Shown: positions 43,315-52,354 of the stretch, one piece after another
Layout of the letters: every line of letters begins with the position of its first letter
Position numbering within the stretch: the stretch's first letter is position 1
NCBI RefSeq assembly: GCF_963664415.1
Contig: NZ_OY761445.1
Coordinates: 1,514,501 to 1,578,500 of the forward strand
DNA: 64,000 nt
Direction: 5' to 3'
DNA from: an uncultured Desulfobacter sp.
GTDB taxonomy: Bacteria; Desulfobacterota; Desulfobacteria; Desulfobacterales; Desulfobacteraceae
Translations under genes and position numbers: made by a program
Notes under the pieces: generated by a model
Databases searched by the model: none
What the model was told of the DNA's origin: nothing
What the model saw: only the letters and a program-made list of their open reading frames with translations

Positions 43315-44364
43315 TTAGATATTCTCTTTGACTACATGAAAGGAAATCTTCGATGCAGTAACACTACTTCGGCCCGAATGAAGAAGGGAGACAATCCAGA
43401 CAGCCTGAAAAAAAAGAATCATGCCCGGATGCCACAGCGCCTTAAATCCTTGATCCAGGGAAAGGGCCACCTCGGGGTCTGGAAAAAAGACCAGCAGCAC
43501 AATGGTATAAACAATGGCGGCCAGGGCCATGATCTGGTACATGGAAAATTTGCGTTCCCCTCTGAAATCCGCCCGGAAAAATTCAGATACTACCCGCCAG
43601 ATTTGGGTCACCATCAGAGTCTCCACAAGGGCGGCTCCGGCAAAGCCATGGAGGAACAGTAAGGTGCCGGCAAGGCCGGATACGGCATAAATCACGGCCG
43701 TAATGATCTGGATGGGAATCAACGCTTCACCAGCCAGCCCCGACGCATAGGACACCTTTTTAGTTTCCCCGGTAAAGACCACATTAAAACGTTCAAACAG
43801 GTTGCGGATTCGGTCGGAACACTGACTTAACGGCTTGCCATAACAACAGCCAAAACTAAGACACGCAAGGCGTCCTAAAGATTCCCCAAAGGTATATCCA
43901 ATGCTTAAAACAGCCATTATCACAGCAATGGGCACATGAAATTTAAAAATCGCACCCAAGGTAGCATTTACCAGCATGATGATCCAGGGAGCGGTCACCA
44001 CACCGGCAAACACGGCACCTCCGATAGTCAGCGTGGCTTTTTTCTTTTCAACAATCCGGGCAACAACCTTAGAGGCCGGAATCGTCACACCCAGCAAGAG
44101 AACCGTCAACAGCACTAAAACAGAAAGGGGAATCCCGGCCGATCCAGCCAGAATCACAACCATAATCACGCCAAAGGTGTACGCATTGGCAGACAAAAGC
44201 CCGTACCAGGTCAGATTCATACCCCGCCACTGGTCGTGGTCCGTTTTCTCCAAAGGAAATGCCGCCACCATCTGCCACTTTTCTTTGGGTAGCGTTTTAA
44301 ATCCCCAACTCAGTACAATGCCGATCAACACCCCCAGTCCAACAACAAAAAAAACAGCTGCCAT
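43315..44364 (-). CDS. Lgt-like integral membrane protein
   Basis: A 349-residue polytopic protein similar to prolipoprotein diacylglyceryl transferase. LTWYGLLSANAYTFG matches the Lgt N-terminal helix, ESLGRLACLSFGCCYGKP matches the GRxxxFxxGxxxG signature region, EALIPIQIITAVIY resembles HPxQLYE, and VSEFFRADFRG resembles the (F)RxxD block. The signature His of HPxQ is absent (Ile instead). True Lgt moves diacylglycerol from phosphatidylglycerol to prelipoprotein Cys. Here a paralogue with a different acceptor or lipid is more likely, given the phosphatidylserine decarboxylase gene ten bases upstream. Confidence 0.75.
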   Translation of the reverse strand: MAAVFFVVGLGVLIGIVLSWGFKTLPKEKWQMVAAFPLEKTDHDQWRGMNLTWYGLLSANAYTFGVIMVVILAGSAGIPLSVLVLLTVLLLGVTIPASKVVARIVEKKKATLTIGGAVFAGVVTAPWIIMLVNATLGAIFKFHVPIAVIMAVLSIGYTFGESLGRLACLSFGCCYGKPLSQCSDRIRNLFERFNVVFTGETKKVSYASGLAGEALIPIQIITAVIYAVSGLAGTLLFLHGFAGAALVETLMVTQIWRVVSEFFRADFRGERKFSMYQIMALAAIVYTIVLLVFFPDPEVALSLDQGFKALWHPGMILFFQAVWIVSLLHSGRSSVTASKISFHVVKENI

Positions 44365-44374
44365 TACTCATCTC

Positions 44375-45385
44375 CTATTCTGCACAAGCACACGCATGCC
44401 CGATACCTGAACGAACCGTCACTTCAGTCTCCACAAGTGCCCTGCCAAACCCTTCGCTGAAACGGCTGCTCACGTCGGTGCGCATCTGGTTTTCCACCAA
44501 ATCCTTGGAAAAACATACGCGCTGTTTTTGAAATATAACAATAGTTGTGGAAGACCCCGGACGGTACAGGCTTTTGGGGCACCCTTTTTCCATGAAAAGT
44601 CCGGGTTCCACAGCCTGGGGATTCTCATACCCCTTTTTACTATAGCATTGAACAATTTTACCGATCATCATGGCCACCACTTCCACCATGCACACAAGTC
44701 CGCATCTGGTCCCCCCGGGCACATCCGTATCAATGATGGTGACCACCCGCCGGTTTTTGGAGTAAGGCGTTACCTCCCGGACCACGGCCCCAGGATTGCA
44801 GGAATGAAAATGGCCGTCTATCTCATAAAGATCGATTACCGTGCCTGCCACGGGCGTATGGTTATAATGATATTTATCCGGGGTGAGCCGGGTCACAACA
44901 AAACGACCATGGTCAAAGGCCCTAAGCCATTGGGGTTTATCCGGGCTGATAAGCTCACAGAAATCAAAAAATTTGCCCTTGATAAACAAGGCTGAACTTT
45001 TTGAAAAGGCCCCCACCAGAAGACGGGAATCTGCCGGAGAGACTACGGCAGAAACGTCTTCCGGCATGGGGCGAAGCTGTTCATACCGGATCTTGCGCTC
45101 AAAAATCTTTCGCAGGGTATCCAATTTTCCAGGATCTCCTGCCACTTCGCTTAAATCAATGCCGTGGTCAGCCAAAAAGCGCGGCACATCAGTCGGCGGG
45201 GTGAAAAAAGGCAGATCATAGGACACAGCCCCGATCAGACTGGACATCCGGGCTGAAATCATCAGACGGAATAGAAAGAAAGAATTTTCACGAATTGAGG
45301 AATAGATAGCGCTGATGACGGGATCTGCCTTGAGATTCTCTGTTTTCACCTGCCGGGTTTTACGGTCTATATATTGATGTTTCAT
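44375..45385 (-). CDS. psd: Phosphatidylserine decarboxylase-type enzyme
   Basis: A 336-residue protein of the phosphatidylserine decarboxylase family. The conserved VVSPADSRLL block, HYNHTPVAGTV (His needed for catalysis), TPYSKNRRVV and VVAMMIGKIV precede the self-cleavage region LYRPGSSTTIVIF. Cleavage at Gly-Ser would generate the pyruvoyl group; the family norm is LGST, and here the motif reads PGSS. Length equals other psd of the longer, unprocessed type II. The product, phosphatidylethanolamine, is made at the inner membrane. Upstream lies the 801-residue protein, downstream the Lgt-like gene. Confidence 0.87.
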   Translation of the reverse strand: MKHQYIDRKTRQVKTENLKADPVISAIYSSIRENSFFLFRLMISARMSSLIGAVSYDLPFFTPPTDVPRFLADHGIDLSEVAGDPGKLDTLRKIFERKIRYEQLRPMPEDVSAVVSPADSRLLVGAFSKSSALFIKGKFFDFCELISPDKPQWLRAFDHGRFVVTRLTPDKYHYNHTPVAGTVIDLYEIDGHFHSCNPGAVVREVTPYSKNRRVVTIIDTDVPGGTRCGLVCMVEVVAMMIGKIVQCYSKKGYENPQAVEPGLFMEKGCPKSLYRPGSSTTIVIFQKQRVCFSKDLVENQMRTDVSSRFSEGFGRALVETEVTVRSGIGHACACAE

Positions 45386-45465
45386 AGTGCCGGCATTATG
45401 ACCGCACTTTGTTTTAAACGTGTTAATTTACGACTAAAAAAATATGTGTAATATATGAGAAATTC

Positions 45466-47871
45466 TTAAGCATTATGCCAACTTTTCATATCCCGACTGA
45501 TCACCAGAACCATCAAATAAATAAACTTCTTAAGCGTTTCGGGTGCACAGGTTTCATCGATAAAATCCTGACGCATGGATTTTAAAAACTTGAGCATGTC
45601 CTGGCTACCCAGAATTTGGCCCAGAGCCTGGCCGCTTGATGGATCACGGTATCTTGCCCACAGATCTATCTGCTCAAAGGCCGTTCCGAGCAGGTCAAAT
45701 CCCTGTCTGACATGGGCTTTTCTCAGGGTCTGGCCGTAATATTGTTCTGCGTTTGCATTAAACTGCCGGCCCGGCATGGACATAGGCTTATGCTTTCCGG
45801 AACCATCAAGAATCCCCTGGGTGATCCGGCCCCATGCGGCATGGGTTTTGGGCGCATTGACCCGATTGTCAAGATCATCAAGAATGGATTCGCAATTCAA
45901 GGCTGATATCAAATCCGGTGCTTCGGTTTGGATCAGGGAAATCAGGGCCCGCTGGTATTCGTGGACCAGCACCCGGGTGTAGCCTGCATACCTGCGGCTG
46001 TGACGGGTTTTTGCCGTATTTTTCAAAATTTTAGCCAGAAACTGATTCCGGGTCCGGGTTTTAACAAAAAACGTCGGCACACCAATGGCCGTGCAAAAGA
46101 ATATCTGGCGGCGCTCGCTTTCAACATCAGGGGTGTCGGGGATCATGGCATGATTCACCTGTCGGGAATAGATATACTTCTGGGCCAGCGCAGTGATCAG
46201 CACCTGCAGGTCGGCAGCCTTTCCCATATCCCTGACAACATCTTCAAACACGCTGAAATACCGGTGCTCAAATCCAGAATAGCCCATCTGGTAATATTTG
46301 CGCAAACGGACCAGCTGATACAAAGCCATACGCCCGTCAAACACACCCATTTCGGTCAAATCTTTTTTAAGATCCGCTTCACTTTCTAAACTGCCGTTCA
46401 ACGCCGGGCTCTGGAAGGTACTCATCACCGAGGTAAAATAGTCAATGAGCCGGCCATCGGGAACGAAATCCCCTTTCAGCCAGAATATATTTGCAATCAG
46501 ACGGTCCAACCACACCGGACCAAAGGGGGTCAGGGATTTGCCCATAATTTTGAGATGAGCTTTTTTCTTCCATCTCCGCCAGATCATACGCAGATGAGTA
46601 TGGGTCAGTTCATGGGGCATAAATCCTAAAACCCGTTCCGGGTGAAACGATTGGAAATCAAGCCTGTGGGGGGCCGCCGAATAGGTGGTGGCAAACAAAG
46701 GCAAAAAATGTTCCCAAATTTTTATGCCCAGATCTCCCGTATATTTTTCATCCAGGGCCGTAAATCCCGACCCCGGATCAGCCATAAACCGGGAGAGTTT
46801 AAGGCTGCCGAGACTGATATGGGTGCCGTTATTGGCCAAACTGATATTAGAGGTGTTGGGCAGCACCACAAGATTGGAATTGATAATGCCGGCCTCTTTG
46901 AGTTGGGTTACGGCATTGATCTGGCTGCGGGACAACACCTTGTGGCAGACACTCATGTACTCTTTTTTATCTTCCCCCCGGTCCCATCCGGACAGACACG
47001 GACTCATAAATAATTCCCGGTAAAACGCATCTGAAATAAGATCATTAAGCCGTTTCTGGTCCCCGGGCGGGGTGGCGGAGAAAAATACCTTTACCTTCTG
47101 GCCGTTTTCATTGAGTTCAAATTTATGCCCGGCATAGGCCACCAGTGCCTGGGTCAAAAGAAATCGCATCAGGGTTTCGCCGGCAAGTTTGCCCCCTAAA
47201 CGCCCTGAATCATTGGATTTGACCGGATAAAAAGAAAAAAGTTCAGGAGAACTATTGTCATTGGAAAAATGGGCGAGCATTTTTTCGCCCCAGGCTTTTA
47301 TCGGTTTGGGGACACCAAAGTTATCGCCGATCACATCGGCCAAGGCCAGTTTGAGCAGATAGGAGACAGGTACCCGCACCTGATTTTCACCATTTTTTTC
47401 AAACACAAAACAAGCGGCATCCCTGCGATATTCGGATGCCGAGATGGATTTATCGGCCTTAAGATCCTCGTTAAACACCTGATTGGCAAACCGGTTAAGC
47501 ACACGGCGGGGAAACCATACCCAGGAATTTTCCCAATCTTTGCCGTCCTTGTCCTTGAGCAGACGTTCCAGGGCCACGACCCGTCGCTGGGGAGTTTCCC
47601 CGGTTCTGGCCTGTTCCACAAGATTCCGGTAATAATTGGAGGTCTCAATCACCCGGGCCAGATCGATATTTTCCCGCTTTCCCGCAACCGCTGCCTGAAA
47701 TTCATTTTCAGCTCCTGCCGTGGCATCCTCAGCCATGAAAGGCAGATTCCTTATAAAACTGTCATCAGTCTGATCTTTCAGGCCAAAAGCATCGCTGATC
47801 CGATCCATACGCCGGGCCATATCAGACGATGTAAACACCTTATTTTCGTTACGTTTTATGGCTGCAATCAT
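45466..47871 (-). CDS. Large uncharacterised protein with HExxH motif
   Basis: An 801-residue soluble protein of no recognised family. No signal peptide or membrane helix is visible. Near residue 418 it contains HELTH within FMPHELTHTHLRMIW, a possible zincin HExxH motif; a distant acidic ligand cannot be pinned down. Tyr/Arg-rich segments (RRYAGYTRVLVHEYQRAL) follow. It starts the operon that continues with phosphatidylserine decarboxylase 80 bases later. The coding frame is long, uninterrupted and uses the same codons as its neighbours, so it is a real gene. Its function is open; association with phospholipid synthesis is suggested only by position. Confidence 0.7.
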   Translation of the reverse strand: MIAAIKRNENKVFTSSDMARRMDRISDAFGLKDQTDDSFIRNLPFMAEDATAGAENEFQAAVAGKRENIDLARVIETSNYYRNLVEQARTGETPQRRVVALERLLKDKDGKDWENSWVWFPRRVLNRFANQVFNEDLKADKSISASEYRRDAACFVFEKNGENQVRVPVSYLLKLALADVIGDNFGVPKPIKAWGEKMLAHFSNDNSSPELFSFYPVKSNDSGRLGGKLAGETLMRFLLTQALVAYAGHKFELNENGQKVKVFFSATPPGDQKRLNDLISDAFYRELFMSPCLSGWDRGEDKKEYMSVCHKVLSRSQINAVTQLKEAGIINSNLVVLPNTSNISLANNGTHISLGSLKLSRFMADPGSGFTALDEKYTGDLGIKIWEHFLPLFATTYSAAPHRLDFQSFHPERVLGFMPHELTHTHLRMIWRRWKKKAHLKIMGKSLTPFGPVWLDRLIANIFWLKGDFVPDGRLIDYFTSVMSTFQSPALNGSLESEADLKKDLTEMGVFDGRMALYQLVRLRKYYQMGYSGFEHRYFSVFEDVVRDMGKAADLQVLITALAQKYIYSRQVNHAMIPDTPDVESERRQIFFCTAIGVPTFFVKTRTRNQFLAKILKNTAKTRHSRRYAGYTRVLVHEYQRALISLIQTEAPDLISALNCESILDDLDNRVNAPKTHAAWGRITQGILDGSGKHKPMSMPGRQFNANAEQYYGQTLRKAHVRQGFDLLGTAFEQIDLWARYRDPSSGQALGQILGSQDMLKFLKSMRQDFIDETCAPETLKKFIYLMVLVISRDMKSWHNA

Positions 47872-48014
47872 GTTGGGGAATCGTCCTATCTGGAATGTTT
47901 GTGACTATTCAACTTCAAGAAAGAAAATAGTATTTTTTTATTATATTAATGTTACAGGACTACTAAGATTTTATGAAATGATTGTCGGGATGGAAGCTGA
48001 TAAAATTTGGAATA

Positions 48015-48431
48015 CTATATGTCTATCTTTTTTCTTAATGCCTTAACTTTGCCACGCCTGGTTTTTGAATCAAGGCGCCTGGTTTTCGATGCCCGGGTGG
48101 GCCGGGTGGGCTTTCTTTTTTTTACAGGCCGAACAGCACGTCTGATCAATTCCGCAAGCCGTTCCAAGCCGTCCTCACGGTTTTTTGCCGCACTTCTGGA
48201 GGTCATGGCCTTGATCACAATAATCCCCTGCCGGGTAATACGCTTGTCGTTGAGAGACAACAGCTTGGCCTTAATTTCATCCGAAAGATCCGAGGCATGA
48301 ATATCAAAACGGATATGAACGCCTGAAGAGACTTTGTTTACATTCTGCCCTCCGGGTCCCCGGGACCGGATGGGGCAAAATTCAATGCTGGTATCCGGTA
48401 TGGATATATGATCGGATATGTTCAAGCCCAA
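48015..48431 (-). CDS. arfB: Peptidyl-tRNA hydrolase ArfB, ribosome rescue
   Basis: The 138-residue protein has the class I release-factor catalytic loop (RSRGPGGQNVNK with GGQ) and a Lys/Arg-rich C-terminal tail (KKRKPTRP, SKTRRLDSKTRRG) that enters the empty mRNA channel of stalled ribosomes. This combination, with no codon-recognition domains and about 140 residues, is ArfB/YaeJ. TTG 48431 lies five bases after GGGAGG; a GTG two codons earlier overlaps that ribosome binding site and is unlikely. It lies upstream of the 801-residue gene on the same strand with a 143-base gap. Confidence 0.9.
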   Translation of the reverse strand: MGLNISDHISIPDTSIEFCPIRSRGPGGQNVNKVSSGVHIRFDIHASDLSDEIKAKLLSLNDKRITRQGIIVIKAMTSRSAAKNREDGLERLAELIRRAVRPVKKRKPTRPTRASKTRRLDSKTRRGKVKALRKKIDI

Positions 48432-48697
48432 GCTCACCTCCCTTTATATTACAAATGCTGACAACTTCTAATACGACCAGCACGGCAAACCTGTCAACAG
48501 GATTTACACATCGAAAAGAAAGCAGACGCAAATCATGGATGCTTAAATCCGCTATACGTACTAAAGAGATTGAAGGCCTTTATTCACAGGCTATCTGCCT
48601 TTTCTTTATAAAATTTCACCATGGCATTTATATTGCTCTGTTACGTTGGTGTAACTGAGAGCTCATTATGCTAACCGAATAAAAAAGAGGGGAAATT

Positions 48698-49438
48698 ATG
48701 ACACAAGAATCCAAAATAAAATATTCACCTGGTGATTATGGTAAGAAAAGACTGAGCGCGGCGGATTGGGCGGAAATGAATATCAAAAACTGGAGCCGGA
48801 CATCTGAAAAAAGCGCTAAAAAACAGCCTAAAAACGGTATTTTCCCCTGCATCTGTTTCTCCCGGCAAATCGGAGTTGGTGCCCTTAAAATCGCCGATCT
48901 TATGGCCGAACAGCTACCGCTTAGGGTCGTTGACCGGGAAATTATAGAATTCATGGCCAAAGAAAAAGACCTGACCCAAAAAGCCGTTGAATATTTTGAT
49001 GAACGCTACCCCGGCATCATGAGTGAATTGTTTACCATGCTCACCAGCGAAAAGACCTACTTAAAAAATGATTATGCCCGGCAGCTCGCAAAAACCGTAA
49101 CCACCCTGGCAGGGATGGATTCCACAATCTTTGTGGGAAGGGGTGCTCACCTGATCTTACCCAGAGAAAACGTTTTGGCCGTCAGATTCATTGCCGGCAA
49201 GGAATACCGGATTTCAAGACTGGCAGGGTTGCTTGGGATATCCTGGGAACAGGCTGAAGGCCGCATAAAAACCATGGACAAGGAGCAAAAAGCCTTTTTT
49301 AAAAGTGTATACCAGAAAGACGAAGCCAGCCCCGATGAATTCGACCTGGTCATCAATTTAAGACACCTCAAGGATGCTTCCCAGGCTGTGGAAATTGTTG
49401 CCTGTGCCTTTGAACAGAAATTCGGCACTATCGCGTAA
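48698..49438 (+). CDS. Cytidylate kinase-like family protein
   Basis: A 246-residue protein of the cytidylate_kin2 family. After a 45-residue basic N-terminus, CICFSRQIGVGALKIADLMA supplies a P-loop-like GxGxxxIA segment, followed by VVDREIIEFMA and IFVGRGAHLILP, which are diagnostic of this family. The classic GKS Walker Lys is not present in the usual form, so nucleotide kinase activity is uncertain. A GAGGGG ribosome binding site precedes the ATG, and a strong terminator follows eight bases after the stop. Confidence 0.82.
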   Translation: MTQESKIKYSPGDYGKKRLSAADWAEMNIKNWSRTSEKSAKKQPKNGIFPCICFSRQIGVGALKIADLMAEQLPLRVVDREIIEFMAKEKDLTQKAVEYFDERYPGIMSELFTMLTSEKTYLKNDYARQLAKTVTTLAGMDSTIFVGRGAHLILPRENVLAVRFIAGKEYRISRLAGLLGISWEQAEGRIKTMDKEQKAFFKSVYQKDEASPDEFDLVINLRHLKDASQAVEIVACAFEQKFGTIA

Positions 49439-49445
49439 CGGATTT

Positions 49446-49480
49446 GGGCCGGGAACAGTCTTTGCCCGGCCCAAAAATTT
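49446..49480. terminator. Strong hairpin terminator between convergent genes
   Basis: GGGCCGGG (49446-49453) pairs perfectly with CCCGGCCC (49465-49472), followed by AAAAATTT. It serves the kinase-like gene and, read from the other strand, the Nramp gene whose stop is at 49489. Confidence 0.75.
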
Positions 49481-49488
49481 CCCCTGAA

Positions 49489-50736
49489 TCACATCGAAAG
49501 CCCCCAAACCCACTTGATCCCTAAAACCAGAGTAACCAACAGCGCACAGCCGCCCCCAATGTTCAATACAAGACCGTTTCGGTGCCGCGTTGCCCAATTC
49601 CTGTCATTGAGCAGCCATAAAAATATCCCCACAAAAAGCGGCGTTCCCAGAAATGACAGGGCCAGCATGATCAATAAAAGATTCACCGGTCTGCCGGTGA
49701 GAAAGGCACCGGGAAGAGCAATGAGGCATCCGACCAAAATCGTCAGCCGATACCGGCCGCTTTTAGGCTGCATATCCCAATTCATTTTATCCCCAAGCAC
49801 GTAGGCTGCAGCAATAAAGGTGGGCATAATCGTTGAAAACACCGCACACCAGATGCCTATACAGAAAAACCCATGGGCATAGGGTCCTAAAAGCGGCGTA
49901 ATGGCATCAGCCATTTCAAAAAGGGTATTCACATGGATATCTGCCGGATTAAGCACACAGGCTCCGGTCAGGTAAATGGCCGTGCAGTAAAGCCCGAATG
50001 CCCCAAGAAGAGAAAGGGCAGTATCAAAACGGGCTGTTCCCAGATCCGACACGCCCCACCCTTTTTCATGCACGGTATAGGTCTGCATGGACAAAATGGT
50101 CACATGAATGGAACCGCCCATGATCGCCGTCATCATCAAAATTTCGGCTTTTCCGAAATGGGAAAAATCGGGCCAAAGCCCTTTAACGGCCATACCAAGA
50201 TCCGGCTTTGCAATAAAAAGGGTGCCGATAAAACAGACCACAAGCAAAGAAACAATAAGCTTGCACACCATCTCAACAATCCTATAGCCGCCGTGGGCCA
50301 CCAGGACATAAAATGCGACGGTGAACACAATGCCCCACCAGGGCACGGCAAGACCGGTCACATATTCGGTCACGGCAACCAGCACTTTTAAAAGCACCAC
50401 ATTACAAAGCCAGATAACCACAAGGGCATCCAGGGTCACAAACCAGGCCGGCAGACTGCCCCATTTATCCTGCACAATGGAAACAATCCCTTGCCCTCCG
50501 ATAAGCGCGGTCTTGGCCGCCATATACTGACAGACAAAGGCCAGCACCACGCTGAGCACAATCACCCATAAAAAGTCATAGCCATAGGTTCCGCCGGCCT
50601 TGGCAACACTCAAGGTGGTTCCAGGTCCTGCGGCAACGGCACTGATGATCCAGGCCGGTCCCAGGGTTGATACAATTCGTTTGAAAGAGATGCCTTTCCC
50701 GGTTGAACTATTCTGATTTTCCTTTAAATCTGCCAT
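49489..50736 (-). CDS. Nramp-family transporter with atypical ion-binding motifs
   Basis: A 415-residue protein with about eleven transmembrane helices and the Nramp pattern (LGPAWIISAVAAGPG in helix 1, GGQGIVSIVQ, and GLYCTAIYLT later). In classical Nramp, helix 1 has DPGN; here it reads AGPGT. Helix 6 normally has a MPHN-type motif with a metal-binding Met; here it is GGSIHVT, keeping only the His. Asp and Met ligands for Mn/Fe are therefore missing, which resembles divergent Nramp-related proteins that carry other ions. ATG 50736 follows CAGGAG. It is the first gene upstream of nothing else on its strand except thiM 105 bases further away. Confidence 0.82.
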   Translation of the reverse strand: MADLKENQNSSTGKGISFKRIVSTLGPAWIISAVAAGPGTTLSVAKAGGTYGYDFLWVIVLSVVLAFVCQYMAAKTALIGGQGIVSIVQDKWGSLPAWFVTLDALVVIWLCNVVLLKVLVAVTEYVTGLAVPWWGIVFTVAFYVLVAHGGYRIVEMVCKLIVSLLVVCFIGTLFIAKPDLGMAVKGLWPDFSHFGKAEILMMTAIMGGSIHVTILSMQTYTVHEKGWGVSDLGTARFDTALSLLGAFGLYCTAIYLTGACVLNPADIHVNTLFEMADAITPLLGPYAHGFFCIGIWCAVFSTIMPTFIAAAYVLGDKMNWDMQPKSGRYRLTILVGCLIALPGAFLTGRPVNLLLIMLALSFLGTPLFVGIFLWLLNDRNWATRHRNGLVLNIGGGCALLVTLVLGIKWVWGLSM

Positions 50737-50868
50737 AAAAGACTCCTGTAATATGCGTCCCATCCGGAAATAAAATTTTTATCCAATGCGGGTTTAAAAA
50801 AGCGATTTTACTGCAAACCCAATCAAGATGAATCCCTAAAAATCCAAATCCGACCGATGACTAAGGGC

Positions 50869-51738
50869 TCACTCAAGGCAAAGAACTTCAGCCCTTAGAT
50901 GTTGATGGATATCCGCTTCAGTAAGTGCGTACAAACTGTCTATAAAATGGGGTAGAAAAAAGCCGGGACCAGACAGCCCGGCTGCTGCCAGTTCCCCGGC
51001 AATCCCCGTAACGACAACGCTTGCGACGGCTGCGTCAAACCCATTTTTAGCCACGGCAAAAAAAGCGGCGCAGATGGCCGAAAGGATACAGCCGGTACCG
51101 GTGACCGCCCCCATGAGCTCGGAACCGTTGGAGATTTTAACCATTTTCCCTTGCCCGAGCACCATGTCGGTGTTCCCGCTGACGACAAGGGCCGATGCGG
51201 ATTCAAGCAACCCGGTGGCACCGCTTGGCAAGTCATCTGCATTTCGGTCGGGCCGGCCGTGCCCGGTGAGAATAGCCCTGGCCTGTTCAGCAGAGATCCC
51301 GCTGTCCACCCCCTTGGTGGATAAATGGCCGGCAGCCAAGGCGCAGATTTCCGAAGGGTTACCCCGGATAATTTTTGCCGGGGCAAACTCGCAAAGCTCC
51401 CGGGCAATATCCGTGCGGAAGGGCCCGGCACCGGCGCCCACAGGATCTAATACAACGGGTTTGCCAGACTCCCCGGCAAAAGCCATCAAGGACTTCATGA
51501 CCGAAATCCGATCTGCAACCGGCGTGCCGGTGTTGATGCAAAGGGCATCGGATACACCGGACATATACTTTGCATCATCTTGGGCCCAGGACATCATGGG
51601 TGAGGCCCCAAGGGCCAAAAGCACATTGGCGGTCTGGTTCATTACCACAAAGTTGGTCACCACATGGACCAAAGGTCTTGTATCGCGCAGCGCGGCAAAA
51701 AGATTATACGTATTTTCGGCCAATTCATGGGCGTGCAT
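50869..51738 (-). CDS. thiM: Hydroxyethylthiazole kinase
   Basis: A 289-residue ribokinase-fold enzyme of the ThiM family: PLVHVVTNFVVMNQTANVLLA, GASPMMSWA, VLDPVGAGAGPFR, IIRGNPSEI and the catalytic loop ELMGAVTGTGCILSA with Cys. It phosphorylates hydroxyethylthiazole in thiamine salvage. An insertion of about 20 residues near 165-185 (GRPDRNADDLPSG) is longer than usual. A TPP riboswitch on the same strand at 51899-51987 precedes it, so it is repressed by TPP. No other thiamine gene is in the window. Confidence 0.92.
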   Translation of the reverse strand: MHAHELAENTYNLFAALRDTRPLVHVVTNFVVMNQTANVLLALGASPMMSWAQDDAKYMSGVSDALCINTGTPVADRISVMKSLMAFAGESGKPVVLDPVGAGAGPFRTDIARELCEFAPAKIIRGNPSEICALAAGHLSTKGVDSGISAEQARAILTGHGRPDRNADDLPSGATGLLESASALVVSGNTDMVLGQGKMVKISNGSELMGAVTGTGCILSAICAAFFAVAKNGFDAAVASVVVTGIAGELAAAGLSGPGFFLPHFIDSLYALTEADIHQHLRAEVLCLE

Positions 51739-51898
51739 AGGATCACCGTTCCTTTCGTTCAGGCACTGATTCTTGTTTCCCCAAGCAGGAAACGCTTATA
51801 CAAAGCAGGGGATGAAACGGTATGTGGATTGTACCGGCACACCACAAAAGTGAGACAGGAAATCTTAAGGCGGGAATAAGTGGAAAACCTAAGTTTAT

Positions 51899-51987
51899 AT
51901 CCGCTTCCCTGCATCGGCATTATCCGCATCAGGTTCCAAGGGTCAGGAATATCTTCCTTCTCAGCCGGTTAAAGCACCCCCAGCAAA
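51899..51987 (-). promoter_or_regulatory. TPP riboswitch (thi-box) upstream of thiM
   Basis: Read on the minus strand, the aptamer shows GGGGGTGC, GGCTGAGA, CCCTTGGAACCTGAT, CGG.TAATGCCG and GCAGGGAAGCGG in the correct order and spacing. All are hallmark conserved segments of the thi-box. The aptamer ends about 160 bases before the thiM ATG. In the expression platform GTTTCC/GGGAAAC forms a small hairpin without a U tract, so translational control is likelier than termination. Confidence 0.92.
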
Positions 51988-52354
51988 CGTTATTTATAGA
52001 GCTGCACTATGGATGGCTATTGATGATTTGTCAATATATTTTAAATCCCCCCCTGTTCCAACTCATAAACAGGAGAGGAAAACTCAAGACCGCTTAATAG
52101 TTAAAGAATCAATAGTGAAATTATTAACATCATAAGGAAAGGCCTGCAATTTTTTTTCTTTAATTTGACACATAGTAGACCAAAAACTAATGGTACAATT
52201 TTAGAATTTTTTTCTAAAACTATCCAACCACCATCTTGTATCTGCATTGAAACGCCAAGAATTAGCTATATTATTTTTAGGAACGATTGCCCTGAGGCAA
52301 GGAGGTGGGCAAGGCGAAGCCTTGCCCTTTTCTAATGAACTATACGGCAGAAAA
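51988..52354. other. Intergenic region with GC-rich hairpin
   Basis: Between the riboswitch and the acyl-CoA ligase stop. No gene was seen. At 52307-52327 GGGCAAGGC-GAA-GCCTTGCCC forms a tight hairpin followed by TTTTCT on the plus strand; an adjacent TTGCC/GGCAA hairpin lies at 52288. They probably end the minus-strand acyl-CoA ligase transcript or an antisense one. The promoter for thiM should be near the left part of this region. Confidence 0.45.

Noticed and set aside
48455..48658. A 67-residue plus-strand frame before the cytidylate-kinase-like gene
   Set aside because: Low-complexity Thr/Ser start, no ribosome binding site, no homology; likely chance.
52307..52327. GC-rich hairpin taken as a transposon end
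   Set aside because: No matching inverted copy or transposase nearby; a terminator-type role is simpler.
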